A stretch of DNA of 39,199 nt from Planctomycetota bacterium (GTDB lineage Bacteria > Planctomycetota > UBA1135 > GCA-002686595): NCBI GenBank assembly GCA_029250885.1, contig JAQXEK010000032.1:1-39199 (forward strand), given 5' to 3'. Each line of letters starts with the position of its first letter. The stretch's first letter is position 1. The position numbers and the translations under genes are program-made. This document shows positions 1 through 7,254 of this stretch, one piece after another. The notes under the pieces were generated by a model that was not told the DNA's origin, searched no databases, and saw only the letters and a list, made by a program, of their open reading frames with translations.

Positions 1-701
1 GGCACCTCCCAGATCTCCTTGACGCCCGTCTCGTAGAGCTGATGGTTTTTCCCCTTGTCGAGGTCCAGCTTCCGGATCAAGCCCTTCGTTAGGCTGCCGC
101 GGGTCCCCTCGGCGAAAACCGTCACGGGAGCCGAGACATTCATACCAGGCTCGAAGGTGCTCTTTTTCTCACCCGCGGCGTTAATCCCAGCGTCACGGGT
201 TTGCACACCAATCACGGTCTCGCCGTCTTTGGCATAGCGAACCGCTGCGACTGCGAAGCCCGGGTAGACGTCTACTCCAAGTGCCTCGGCCTTGTCGCGC
301 AGCCACCCGGTAATCCGGTTCACGGACACGATCAGGTTTCCGTGGTTCTGTAGTGGCGGCGGTGTAATCGGCAGTCGGAAAGAGCCTGTTGCGCTCAAGC
401 GCTCGACCCAATCCTCGCCCACTTCGGCCTCGACGGGAAACCCCTCCGCGAGGAAGTCCGGGAAGAGCTCGGCAATGCCCTTGGGGTCCATCACCGCGCC
501 AGAGAGTGAGTGAGCACCAACTTCCTCGCCCTTCTCAAGCACAAGGATCGCCTTCTCTTCACCCTTCTCCTTGGCCAGTTGAGCCATGCGGATTGCACAG
601 CTCAGTCCTGCGGGACCCGCCCCGACCACGACGACATCAACCTCGAGCTCATCGCGCTCGATTCCCTCGATATTAAGGCTGAAGTCAGTCGGACGGCTCA
701 T
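1..701 (-). CDS. Electron transfer flavoprotein-ubiquinone oxidoreductase, N-terminal part (cut by window edge)
   Basis: ETF-QO passes electrons from reduced electron transfer flavoprotein (fed by acyl-CoA and amino-acid dehydrogenases) to the quinone pool at the membrane. The 233 visible residues begin with a lead-in of about 19 residues, then the FAD-binding Rossmann segment VVVVGAGPAGLSCA, an acidic strand end (LEKGEEVGAHSLSGAV), and the family stretches NHGNLIVSVNRI and TVFAEGTRGSLTK. GAHSLSGA and the FAEG-RG block are typical of ETF-QO rather than other FAD reductases. The ATG at 699-701 follows an AGGA about 9 bases upstream, behind a possible promoter at 797-825. The reading frame is open to position 1, so the substrate domain and the C-terminal 4Fe-4S region lie outside the window. 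The FixC paralogue is the main alternative, but the SLSGA context favours ETF-QO. Confidence 0.9.
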   Translation of the reverse strand, partial: MSRPTDFSLNIEGIERDELEVDVVVVGAGPAGLSCAIRMAQLAKEKGEEKAILVLEKGEEVGAHSLSGAVMDPKGIAELFPDFLAEGFPVEAEVGEDWVERLSATGSFRLPITPPPLQNHGNLIVSVNRITGWLRDKAEALGVDVYPGFAVAAVRYAKDGETVIGVQTRDAGINAAGEKKSTFEPGMNVSAPVTVFAEGTRGSLTKGLIRKLDLDKGKNHQLYETGVKEIWEV

Positions 702-796
702 GGTGGTTTCCTGGGAAGGATGGAGGCCGGTGAAGCAGGCCTAAAAGGGGCTGCTATGGATTTACTGGTCCCGAATTAGGGATTTTTGAGCGGAAG

Positions 797-825
797 ATGA
801 TAACAGCAGCCCTCTCTTCCCACAA
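797..825 (-). promoter_or_regulatory. Putative sigma70-type promoter for the ETF-QO gene
   Basis: Read on the minus strand, a -35-like TTGTGG (820-825) and a -10-like TATCAT (797-802) are separated by exactly 17 bases. The start site would fall near 790, giving a leader of about 90 bases before the ATG at 701. This is pattern matching only. Confidence 0.35.
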
Positions 826-903
826 GGCTCAAGCGCCCCAGAAGCCCTATTTCGAGCCTTCTCCAGGTAATACCCGAGTTTAGCCGGGTGGACAAATCCG
901 CCC

Positions 904-1560
904 TTACATCATGCCGCGATAGCGAGCGGGATCCAGCAGGAAGGGGTTCGTCTGGGCCTCGTATCCCAGGGTCGAAGACGGGCCGTGCCCGCAGTGGAAG
1001 GTCACGTTTTGGCCCAAGGGAATGACCTTCTCCTGGATCGATGAGATCAGCGTGTCGAAGTCCCCCCTTGGGAAATCCGTACGACCAATGGAGCCCTGGA
1101 AGAGCACATCTCCCACGAACATGACCTGGTCCTTTGCGTTGAAGAACACCACATGTCCGGGCGTGTGCCCTGGTGTGTGGATGACCTGGAACTCCAGGTT
1201 GCCGAAGGTGCAGACGTCGCCATCATCGAGCCAGCGATCCGGTACGAAGGTCTCCGCAGGCGCAAAGCCGTACTGGGCCGCCTGGCCCGGAAGCAGGTCA
1301 ATCCAGAACTGGTCCTCCTTGTGCGGGCCCTCGATAGGCACGCCGTGGCGACGGGCGAGTTCTGCAACGGCCGAGGCGTGGTCCACGTGGGCGTGGGTCA
1401 CGAGAATCTTCTCGAGCTTTGCCCCAGTGGCCTCCAGGGCGGCCTCGATCTTGTGGATCTCTCCGCCGGGATCAATCACCACCGCCGATTTCGTCTCGGG
1501 ACACACACAAAGGGCGCAGTTCTGCTGGAACGGCGTGACAGGGATCAATTGGACAAGCAT
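904..1560 (-). CDS. gloC: Metallo-beta-lactamase-fold hydrolase, GloC/YcbL type (type II glyoxalase)
   Basis: Predicted cytoplasmic zinc hydrolase of the GloC (YcbL) group, which hydrolyses S-D-lactoylglutathione-like thioesters in methylglyoxal detoxification. Visible features are the metal motif THAHVDHA (HxHxDH), HTPGHTPGHVVF, the bridging aspartate in FVGDVLFQGSIGRTDFPRGD, and the last histidine in HCGHGPSSTLGYE. The protein is colinear with E. coli YcbL as I remember it, including the opening LIPVTPFQQNC and the ending ETNPFL-like block. I chose the ATG at 1558-1560 (218 residues) because it matches the family start; an in-frame start at 1584 would overlap the upstream moaE stop. The gene lies 7 bases after the MoaD-MoaE gene on the same strand. 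The substrate thiol in this organism is unknown. Confidence 0.88.
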   Translation of the reverse strand: MLVQLIPVTPFQQNCALCVCPETKSAVVIDPGGEIHKIEAALEATGAKLEKILVTHAHVDHASAVAELARRHGVPIEGPHKEDQFWIDLLPGQAAQYGFAPAETFVPDRWLDDGDVCTFGNLEFQVIHTPGHTPGHVVFFNAKDQVMFVGDVLFQGSIGRTDFPRGDFDTLISSIQEKVIPLGQNVTFHCGHGPSSTLGYEAQTNPFLLDPARYRGMM

Positions 1561-1567
1561 GGTGGTC

Positions 1568-2278
1568 TTAGGAGCGGTCGCCAATCCAATGGTGGCCGTC
1601 TTGGTAGTGCTCTTTCTTCCAGACCGGCAAGCTTTGCTTGAGCTCGTCGATCAGGAACCTAGCCGCGTCAAAGGCGGCATTACGGTGCGGGCTGGATACG
1701 GCGATCACCACGGAGGGCTCTCCCACCGGCACGACGCCCGTGCGGTGAACGCAGAGCATGCGCAGGCTGTATTCCGCATCGCCGTTGTGAGCCGCGGGGC
1801 CGAACTCGGCCAGGCAACGCTGAAAAATGCGGCCCATCTCGGGGCCCGCCATGGCTTCAAAGGCCTCGTAATCGAGCCGGGTGACGTCCTCCCCGCGATT
1901 GCGGTTGCGGGTCACCCCGCAAAAGGTCACCACCGCACCACAGGAGTCGTGGCCGACGCGCAGAGAGAGGGCGCCCGCATCGATCGGGTCCGGGGCGATC
2001 TCGAAGACGCCGGCTTCAAAATTCTCGTTGCCGGAGCCGCCAGACACAGGCGGCAACAATGCCAACTCGCCCCCATCCACAAGGATGTGTTCCGAGTCGA
2101 CGTACTGGGTGCCCACGACGCCGCGCACAAAGTCTAGGCTCCCAAGCTCGGGGTGCTGCGCCTCGAGCATGCGCTTGAGGCCGGCCACATCGAGGCCGTC
2201 GTCCAGATCATCGAGCTCGATCAGCTCGCTCCCCGCGCGCTCGCGAAGGACAGCAAATAGGCGAATGCGTTGCTTCAT
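1568..2278 (-). CDS. moaE: Fused molybdopterin synthase, MoaD (small subunit) + MoaE (large subunit)
   Basis: Molybdopterin synthase adds two dithiolene sulfurs to precursor Z (cPMP) to make molybdopterin. Residues 1-82 form a MoaD/ThiS-like beta-grasp domain (start MKQRIRLFAVLRERAG, end LALLPPVSGG). Residues from about 95 form MoaE: GAVVTFCGVTRNRNRG, LDYEAFEAMA, VHRTGVVPVGE, VIAVSSPHRNAAFDAARFLIDELK and a C-terminal PVWKKE containing the catalytic lysines. MoaD normally works through a free C-terminal Gly-Gly thiocarboxylate, yet here the Gly-Gly is internal and followed by SGNENFEAG. Mycobacterial MoaX has the same layout. I chose the ATG at 2276-2278, which fits the MoaD start; an in-frame GTG at 2299 adds seven residues. 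No other moa gene is visible nearby. Confidence 0.9.
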   Translation of the reverse strand: MKQRIRLFAVLRERAGSELIELDDLDDGLDVAGLKRMLEAQHPELGSLDFVRGVVGTQYVDSEHILVDGGELALLPPVSGGSGNENFEAGVFEIAPDPIDAGALSLRVGHDSCGAVVTFCGVTRNRNRGEDVTRLDYEAFEAMAGPEMGRIFQRCLAEFGPAAHNGDAEYSLRMLCVHRTGVVPVGEPSVVIAVSSPHRNAAFDAARFLIDELKQSLPVWKKEHYQDGHHWIGDRS

Positions 2279-2334
2279 CCGTAGTTTAGTGCTTGGCACC
2301 TAGGGCGGACATCCTGGAGCGGAGGTGCGCCTAA

Positions 2335-2370
2335 AAAGTGCGAGAGGACCTGGCGGTTTAATCCGCCAGG
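2335..2370 (-). terminator. Probable intrinsic terminator after ssb
   Basis: CCTGGCGG (2349-2356) and CCGCCAGG (2363-2370) form a perfect 8-bp stem with a 6-base loop. On the minus strand a five-T run follows about 8 bases beyond the stem. It sits 17 bases past the ssb stop. The gap between stem and T-run makes it less than ideal. Confidence 0.55.
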
Positions 2371-2387
2371 CCACCTGTAAGCGGACT

Positions 2388-2870
2388 CTAGAAGGGGGTG
2401 TCGTCGAAGCTGTCCGGTGCCGAGGCCGCCGGAGCCCCCCAGCTGTCGCCGCCGCCTTGACCTTGGCTCTGGGCAGGAGCGCTGGCTTGACCACCGCCCC
2501 AGCTCCCACCGCCGCCGCCTTGGCCGCCGCCCTCGCGAGGGCCGCCGACGAATTCCCAGTTGTCGCCAACCACGAACAGCTTGCTGCGCTTCTGGCCGCT
2601 CTGCTTATCTTCCCATTGGTCGAGGCGCAGCTTGCCCTCAATGAATGCGCTGGCGCCCTTCTTATGGAATTTCGCGAAGGCTTCGCCGCGCTTGCCCCAG
2701 ATGGTGACGTCGACGAAGGTCGAGCGCTCTTGCCACTCGCCGGACGCGTCCTTGAACTTCTCATTGACTGCAATGCTTGCACTGCAGACGGCCATACCAC
2801 TCTGGGTATGACGCATTTCGGGGTCACGGGTCAGGTTGCCCATGAGGATTACTTTGTTGTAGCTTGCCAT
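2388..2870 (-). CDS. ssb: Single-stranded DNA-binding protein
   Basis: SSB coats single-stranded DNA in replication, repair and recombination and recruits partners through its C-terminal tip. The 160-residue protein has an N-terminal OB fold (residues 1-110: SYNKVILMGNLTRDPEMR, then STFVDVTIWGKRGEAFAKFHKKGASAFIEGKLRLDQWED), a glycine/glutamine/serine-rich disordered linker (about 115-150) and the acidic tip DSFDDTPF, matching the DDxPF signature. I chose the ATG at 2868-2870 because SSBs begin with M-S/N-x-N-K-V; the longer open frame upstream has no family similarity. The gene faces away from the PilZ gene across a 300-base gap containing a perfect inverted repeat (2963-2978). Confidence 0.96.
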   Translation of the reverse strand: MASYNKVILMGNLTRDPEMRHTQSGMAVCSASIAVNEKFKDASGEWQERSTFVDVTIWGKRGEAFAKFHKKGASAFIEGKLRLDQWEDKQSGQKRSKLFVVGDNWEFVGGPREGGGQGGGGGSWGGGQASAPAQSQGQGGGDSWGAPAASAPDSFDDTPF

Positions 2871-3179
2871 AGCTTTGCTTCTTCGTATTCGGTGTTGTGG
2901 AGCCCCGATCGCCCATGGTTTGGGCAGACAAATCCGGAAGGGCACCTATTCTTCGTCTCGAATTTGGAAAAGTCCAAACCCGCAGTCCCGGCTGTTTCGA
3001 TGCAGATATTTTAGCCGCGCCGGAGGCAAAGTTCACCGCCTGCGGGCCCAAGTCGTACAAGTACCTTCGATTCCGATGCTCCGGCTCTATGGACAAGCCC
3101 CCCATCAAGTCCCTAGGATTGAGCCCCCACCCCGACCTAAGTCCCCCACTCATCCAAAGTCCCCTTGTCTAACGCACCC
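2871..3179. other. Divergent intergenic region between ssb and the PilZ gene
   Basis: No gene is supported in these 309 bases. The region should hold both outward promoters, but I see no convincing -35/-10 pair. The only clear element is the inverted repeat TTTGGA-AAAG-TCCAAA at 2963-2978, about 93 bases upstream of the ssb start. A tRNA-like TTCGATTCC near 3070 has no matching stem. Confidence 0.5.
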
Positions 3180-3518
3180 ATGGGCGCCGAACGCCGTCGT
3201 CATCTACGCATCCCATCCGATCTCACCCTGGAGATTGCCCTTTCGGACGGCGTCCACAACGCCCGCCTGCGGGACGTCTCTGAGTCGGGGCTCGCCTTCT
3301 TTCTTGACCGCAGCTTAGAAGAGATGACCATCCTTGAGGTCTCCTTCGATCTTCCCAGCGACGACGGGCACTTCTCCGTGCGCACCACGGGCGTCGTCGT
3401 CCGCAGCCGTAAAATCAGCCCGGCCGTAGACCATTACGAGATCGCCCTTTTCTTTAACGGTCTGGACGAGACCGCCAAGGAAGCCCTGCGACTTTTCGTT
3501 GCGGGCGCCGGCAAGTAG
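3180..3518 (+). CDS. PilZ-domain protein (predicted cyclic di-GMP receptor)
   Basis: A 112-residue single-domain PilZ protein, a family that binds cyclic di-GMP and controls motility, exopolysaccharide or other outputs by protein contact. Both binding motifs are intact near the N-terminus: RxxxR inside ERRRHLRIP, and DxSxxG in RDVSESGLAF. The rest fits the PilZ barrel (LEVSFDLP, TTGVVVRSR, YEIALFF) with a short C-terminal helix. I chose the ATG at 3180; an in-frame TTG at 3165 would add five residues, and neither has a clear ribosome-binding site. It is monocistronic and converges on prmC with a 9-base gap. A diguanylate cyclase with an intact active site is encoded at 31.9 kb, but nothing links the two directly. 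Confidence 0.85.
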   Translation: MGAERRRHLRIPSDLTLEIALSDGVHNARLRDVSESGLAFFLDRSLEEMTILEVSFDLPSDDGHFSVRTTGVVVRSRKISPAVDHYEIALFFNGLDETAKEALRLFVAGAGK

Positions 3519-3527
3519 CCGTCGGTC

Positions 3528-4481
3528 CTAGTGGCCGAACTCCAGCAGGCGCGGAATCCCATTGAGGTCCTCGTGGATCTGAATCTCCACGCCGTGATCC
3601 CGGGCTAGCTTCTCTAGCCGCGGCGCTTGGTCGAATCCAAGCTCGACCAGGGCGCGACCTCGCGGTGTCAACAACCGAGCCCGGCGCTCCATCAAGAGCC
3701 GCGCCCAGTAATCAGGGTCGCCTTTCGGAGAGAACAGCGCTCGGCGTGGCTCGTGCTCTAGCACATCCCCAGCGATGTGCGTCTGGTCGTCGATGTCGAT
3801 GTACGGGGGATTTGATAGCAAGAGGTCCACACCTTTCGGCGCAGCTTTTGCCACAACCTCGAAGCCATCGCCGCACTTAAAGCCGAGCCGCGACTTTGGA
3901 ACTTCGAGCGTCTCCGCATTGACCTTGGCAATGGCAAGAGCATCCGGGCAGATGTCGATGGCAAGCATGCGCACAAGGGCCAGCTCGAGCGCCACGGTAA
4001 TCGCAATGCAGCCGGAGCCGGTGCCGATATCACATGCGGTGATGCGGCGCTCTTCCGGAGTGGCGGGCTGATCGCTGACGCCGGCGACAAAGGCGCCGAC
4101 CACCTTCTGGGGTTCGAGCTCCTCCGCAATGGCACGGGCCCGATCCACTAAGAGCTCGGTCTCGGGGCGCGGGATCAGGACCCCGGGGCCGACCTCGAAG
4201 CGCCGGCCGTAGAACTCCCGGTAGCCCAATAAATAGGCCGTGGGCTCGCCCTTGCCCCTGCGGGACACCAGGTCTCGGGCCGTGTCCATCTCCTTGGAAT
4301 CCAGAGGCCGGTCCAGCTCCAAGTAAAGCCCAAGGCGGTCCAGCCCAATGGCGTGGCCGACAAGTAGCTCGGCCTCCATGCGTGGACTCTCCAAGCCTCT
4401 GGTTTCGAAGAACTCCCTAGAGCGGGCCAGGACCTCCCCCGCCGTGCGTGGCGCAGAAGGTCCCGCTTGGATACCTGTCAT
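3528..4481 (-). CDS. prmC: Peptide chain release factor glutamine methyltransferase PrmC (HemK)
   Basis: PrmC uses S-adenosylmethionine to N5-methylate the glutamine of the GGQ loop of release factors, raising termination efficiency. The 317-residue protein has an N-terminal helical recognition domain (about 12-90: VLARSREFFETRGLESPRMEAELL, EPTAYLLGYREFYG), the linker GVLIPRPETELLV, the SAM-binding motif DIGTGSGCIAI (151-161) and the catalytic NPPY (SNPPYIDI, 224-227). Residues 122-147 look like a variable insertion. I chose the ATG at 4479-4481; the longer open frame adds an arginine/serine-rich segment antisense in character to the upstream gene. It follows the membrane-protein gene by 22 bases, so the cluster runs rpmE-prfA-membrane protein-prmC. 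prfA and prmC are commonly adjacent, which makes the intruding gene notable. Confidence 0.93.
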   Translation of the reverse strand: MTGIQAGPSAPRTAGEVLARSREFFETRGLESPRMEAELLVGHAIGLDRLGLYLELDRPLDSKEMDTARDLVSRRGKGEPTAYLLGYREFYGRRFEVGPGVLIPRPETELLVDRARAIAEELEPQKVVGAFVAGVSDQPATPEERRITACDIGTGSGCIAITVALELALVRMLAIDICPDALAIAKVNAETLEVPKSRLGFKCGDGFEVVAKAAPKGVDLLLSNPPYIDIDDQTHIAGDVLEHEPRRALFSPKGDPDYWARLLMERRARLLTPRGRALVELGFDQAPRLEKLARDHGVEIQIHEDLNGIPRLLEFGH

Positions 4482-4503
4482 CAAGTGGACGGGGCTTGTG
4501 TGG

Positions 4504-5562
4504 TTAGGACTTGCGGGAAGAGCGGGCGGACTTGCGGCGCTCGTTCTCGGCTTGCTTCTTCGCGTCGCCTTCCTTCTTCGCCTCGACCATGGCCTCGACG
4601 ATGGTGTAGGCAGCGATGCCACCACCGATGGCGACAACTACGCCACCAAGCAGACTGAGGACCGTCGCGCCCTCGGCGCCGCCAAAGTAGCCGACGACCG
4701 TCAGGCCACCGGAGAACAGCATGCCGATGAACATCAGCGGGAAGATCGGGTTGAACTGCCCCCAGCGCTCGTAGGCGTATAGGTGGACCCAAGTACCAGC
4801 GGCCCAGGCCAACATACCCAGCTCGGCTAGGGAGCTGACGTTGCTCGGCTGGTCGGAACCTTCGGGCGGCATCAACACGCCAGTGGGATCCAAGAGGGGC
4901 ATGAAGACGCCAAGGATCGCCAGGGCAAAGCCAATCAAGTGCAGGGGCGTCGGGAAGGGAATCTCGAGTTTGGCGGGTCCCTTGCGGTTCTTTGCGCGAC
5001 GCGCGGCGACTTTCGGGTCGACAGGCTCTGGCGTCTTGCCGATGGCCTTGCTGCCTAGGCTGGTCACAAAACCGGGCACCTTGCCACCAGCGCGGAGCTC
5101 GACGCTCTGCCACAGTAGCCAAATGCCGGCGAGGGTAACTAGCTTGCCCAAAGTCCAGGTCACAGGGCCGCTGAGCTCCAGGGAGAGCCAGGGAAGCAGG
5201 CAGCCGGCGAAGACGACGATCGCAGCGGTGCGCAAGTGAGCTTCCGCGCCGTGCATTTCGCGCAAGGGGGGCTTTTCACCGGGCGCGCTTTCAGGCGTCA
5301 GAGCCGCTGGGGCAGCGGCCTCCTTAGGGGCCTCGGCCTTTGGGATCACGGGAGCTACGACCTCGGGCTCGGGAGCTACCGTCGGCTCGGGTTCGGGCTC
5401 CGGCTCGGGCTCGGGGACTGGTTCCGGCTCAAGCTCGACGGCCTTGACCTCCATGGGCTCAAGCTCGGGAAGCTCAGGAAGTTCCTCAGCGCTGGCATCG
5501 GAGGGCAGTTCTGGCAGGGACTCGAACTCGCTTGGAAGTTCGGGTAGTTCGTCTTTGGACAT
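4504..5562 (-). CDS. Membrane protein with long Pro/Glu-rich N-terminus, unknown function
   Basis: I do not recognise this 352-residue protein. Residues 1-75 are acidic and repetitive: PELP units (ELPELPSEF, LPELPSD, EELPELPEL), then a run of alternating E and P from about 47 to 61. A Pro/Ala/Glu-rich part reaches residue 100. About six hydrophobic segments follow (near 112-130, 135-150, 205-225, 245-262, 272-292, 300-320), with a basic loop KVAARRAKNRKGPAK near 185-199 between the second and third. The C-terminus is a charged tail ending KKQAENERRKSARSSRKS. The acidic repeats are likely extended and may bind a basic partner or span an envelope layer. The gene lies between prfA and prmC on the same strand, 22 bases before prmC. 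Confidence 0.8.
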   Translation of the reverse strand: MSKDELPELPSEFESLPELPSDASAEELPELPELEPMEVKAVELEPEPVPEPEPEPEPEPTVAPEPEVVAPVIPKAEAPKEAAAPAALTPESAPGEKPPLREMHGAEAHLRTAAIVVFAGCLLPWLSLELSGPVTWTLGKLVTLAGIWLLWQSVELRAGGKVPGFVTSLGSKAIGKTPEPVDPKVAARRAKNRKGPAKLEIPFPTPLHLIGFALAILGVFMPLLDPTGVLMPPEGSDQPSNVSSLAELGMLAWAAGTWVHLYAYERWGQFNPIFPLMFIGMLFSGGLTVVGYFGGAEGATVLSLLGGVVVAIGGGIAAYTIVEAMVEAKKEGDAKKQAENERRKSARSSRKS

Positions 5563-5736
5563 CGAACGCTGGGGGGCTTGAGTGGATCAGAGGGAAGAGC
5601 GCTCTCAACAACAGGAAAGCGGGTCGCAGAGTCTACCAGAGCGGAGCGCGACAGTTACCCAACGGATTAGGCAACGGCGGGTTCAAAGCACAATCCCCGG
5701 CGCGAGAACTGGCTGGCGACCGGACCTAAGAGACCC

Positions 5737-6813
5737 CTAGAGGGCGCGAATCCGCTCTTCGCGGTCGCGCTCCTCGAGGGCTTCGAGGATCGGCCCAATG
5801 CGGCCGGCAATCACACCTTCTAGGGGGTAGTTCTCCCCTAAGCGGTGGTCACTGCAGCGGCTCTGGGGGAAGTTGTAGGTCCGGATTCGATCTGAGCGGT
5901 CACCGGTGCCGACCTGATCTTTGCGCTCGGCAGCACGCTCTTCGTGCAGGCGCTGGACCTCGGCCGCAAGGACCCGGGAGCGCAAAATGCGCATGGCCTG
6001 GGCCTTGTTCTTATGCTGGCTAGACTCGTCCTGGCAGATCACCACGATACCCGTGGGCAGGTGGGTCAGGCGCACGGCGGACTCGGTCTTGTTCACGTGC
6101 TGGCCACCGGCACCACCTGCGCGCATGGTGTCCACGCGAATCTCGTCAGGCTTCAAGCTGATCTCAGCCTCTTCGGCTTCGGGTAGCACGGCTACCGTGG
6201 CAGCGGAGGTGTGAATGCGGCCCTGGCTCTCTGTGGCGGGTACGCGCTGTACGCGGTGCCCACCGCCCTCAAACCGGAAGTAGCGCCAAACATCGGGCCC
6301 CTCCAGGGCGAAGGTCACTTCTTTAAAGCCGCCAACATCCGTAGGAGTGACCGAAAGCACCTTGTGCTTCCAGCCCTTGGCTTCAATGAACTTTTGGTAC
6401 ATGCGGTAGAGATCCGCGGCGAAGATCGTCGCCTCATCGCCACCGGCACCACCGCGGATCTCAACGATGACCTTGGTGCGCAGCAGGCTGGCGTCTTCCG
6501 TCAGCGTGCCCTTGATCTCCTCATCGAGGGGACCGGCTGCCTCTTCGCATTCCGCGAGCTCTTCCCTGGCAAGCTCGACCATCTCATCGTCCTCGCCAGC
6601 TTCGATGATCTCGTTAGCTTCCGCGTAGCTGCTGAGCAGGGTGTCCAAGCGAATGCAGAGCTCCGATGCTGCAGCTAGCTGCCCTTGCTCCCGGAGTAGA
6701 TCCGGAAAACTAGAGCTGCTTGCGACTTCAGGCTTAGAGATCTCTTCGGTCAGCTCGTGGTAACGGGCAGCCCGCTCACGCAACTTCTCGATGATCGCTG
6801 GAACGAATTCCAT
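5737..6813 (-). CDS. prfA: Peptide chain release factor 1
   Basis: RF1 reads UAA and UAG and triggers release of the finished peptide. The 358-residue length is normal. Residues 1-110 form the helical domain 1; [12 protein letters not shown] (121-132) starts the core. The codon-recognition tripeptide is PAT (192-194, in [14 protein letters not shown]), which identifies RF1 rather than RF2. The catalytic GGQ is at 236-238 in [17 protein letters not shown]. The C-terminal [21 protein letters not shown] is typical. It lies 18 bases after rpmE on the same strand and probably shares the promoter at 7138-7166. PrmC, the enzyme that methylates the GGQ glutamine, is encoded downstream after one membrane-protein gene. 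Confidence 0.97.
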   Translation of the reverse strand: MEFVPAIIEKLRERAARYHELTEEISKPEVASSSSFPDLLREQGQLAAASELCIRLDTLLSSYAEANEIIEAGEDDEMVELAREELAECEEAAGPLDEEIKGTLTEDASLLRTKVIVEIRGGAGGDEATIFAADLYRMYQKFIEAKGWKHKVLSVTPTDVGGFKEVTFALEGPDVWRYFRFEGGGHRVQRVPATESQGRIHTSAATVAVLPEAEEAEISLKPDEIRVDTMRAGGAGGQHVNKTESAVRLTHLPTGIVVICQDESSQHKNKAQAMRILRSRVLAAEVQRLHEERAAERKDQVGTGDRSDRIRTYNFPQSRCSDHRLGENYPLEGVIAGRIGPILEALEERDREERIRAL

Positions 6814-6831
6814 CGAAGTGGCGTCCCGCGC

Positions 6832-7044
6832 CTACTTGGCTGCGGGCTTCTTGCCGTACTTCTTCATGAACTTGTCCACGCGTCCGGCCGCGTCAACGAA
6901 GTTCTGCTTGCCCGTGTAGAAAGGGTGGCAAGCGCTGCAAATCTCGACCTTAATCTCGGGGCTGGTGCCGAGGGTCACGAAGCTGTGTCCGCAACCGCAG
7001 GTGACCTTGGTCTCGTAGGTCTTCGGGTGGATACCGTTTTTCAT
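6832..7044 (-). CDS. rpmE: 50S ribosomal protein bL31 (zinc-binding form)
   Basis: bL31 bridges the large and small ribosomal subunits. The 70-residue sequence [20 protein letters not shown] is a standard bL31 start, and four cysteines (C16, C18, C37, C40 in CGCG and [12 protein letters not shown]) keep the zinc ribbon, so this is the C+ form. The tail [11 protein letters not shown] is also typical. It is the first gene of a likely operon with prfA (18-base gap). The start is the ATG at 7042-7044; there is no strong ribosome-binding site, but the protein start matches the family exactly. Confidence 0.97.
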   Translation of the reverse strand: MKNGIHPKTYETKVTCGCGHSFVTLGTSPEIKVEICSACHPFYTGKQNFVDAAGRVDKFMKKYGKKPAAK

Positions 7045-7137
7045 GTCTTGTCTTGTCCGACCGTCGTAGTGGCCGGGCCTCAGGATGATTCCAAGGGGAG
7101 TGGCTCCGGCCGTGGCTGGAGCGAAATTGGGCCGAGC

Positions 7138-7166
7138 AGTCTACTGTCTGCCCTGACAAGGGTCAA
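7138..7166 (-). promoter_or_regulatory. Predicted sigma70-type promoter for rpmE-prfA
   Basis: On the minus strand, TTGACC (7161-7166) matches the -35 consensus at five of six positions and TAGACT (7138-7143) the -10 at four of six, with a 17-base spacer. The start site would be near 7131, giving a leader of about 87 bases before rpmE. It lies just beyond the terminator of the preceding DUF1573 gene, where a new promoter is expected. Confidence 0.55.
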
Positions 7167-7195
7167 TCTGAGGGGGGCCAATCTTCAGATTACCG

Positions 7196-7234
7196 AAAAA
7201 AGGGCCGCTCCCCACCAGACGTGGAGAGGGACCC
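7196..7234 (-). terminator. Strong intrinsic terminator after the first DUF1573 gene
   Basis: Read on the minus strand, a GC-rich stem of about 14 pairs (7234-7221 against 7215-7202, one mismatch and two G-U pairs) closes a loop of about five bases and is followed at once by six Ts (7201-7196). It lies 20 bases past the stop codon and separates this gene from rpmE. Confidence 0.8.
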
Positions 7235-7254
7235 CTTTTCAAGAGCGAGTGAGC

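Noticed and set aside
1022..2137. Long plus-strand open frame of 371 codons opposite gloC and the MoaD-MoaE gene
   Set aside because: Runs antisense to two genes with clear family motifs; its product has no recognisable domain and no plausible start signal.
3050..3090. TTCGATTCC near 3070 as a tRNA T-arm
   Set aside because: The flanking five bases do not pair and no acceptor or anticodon arm is present.
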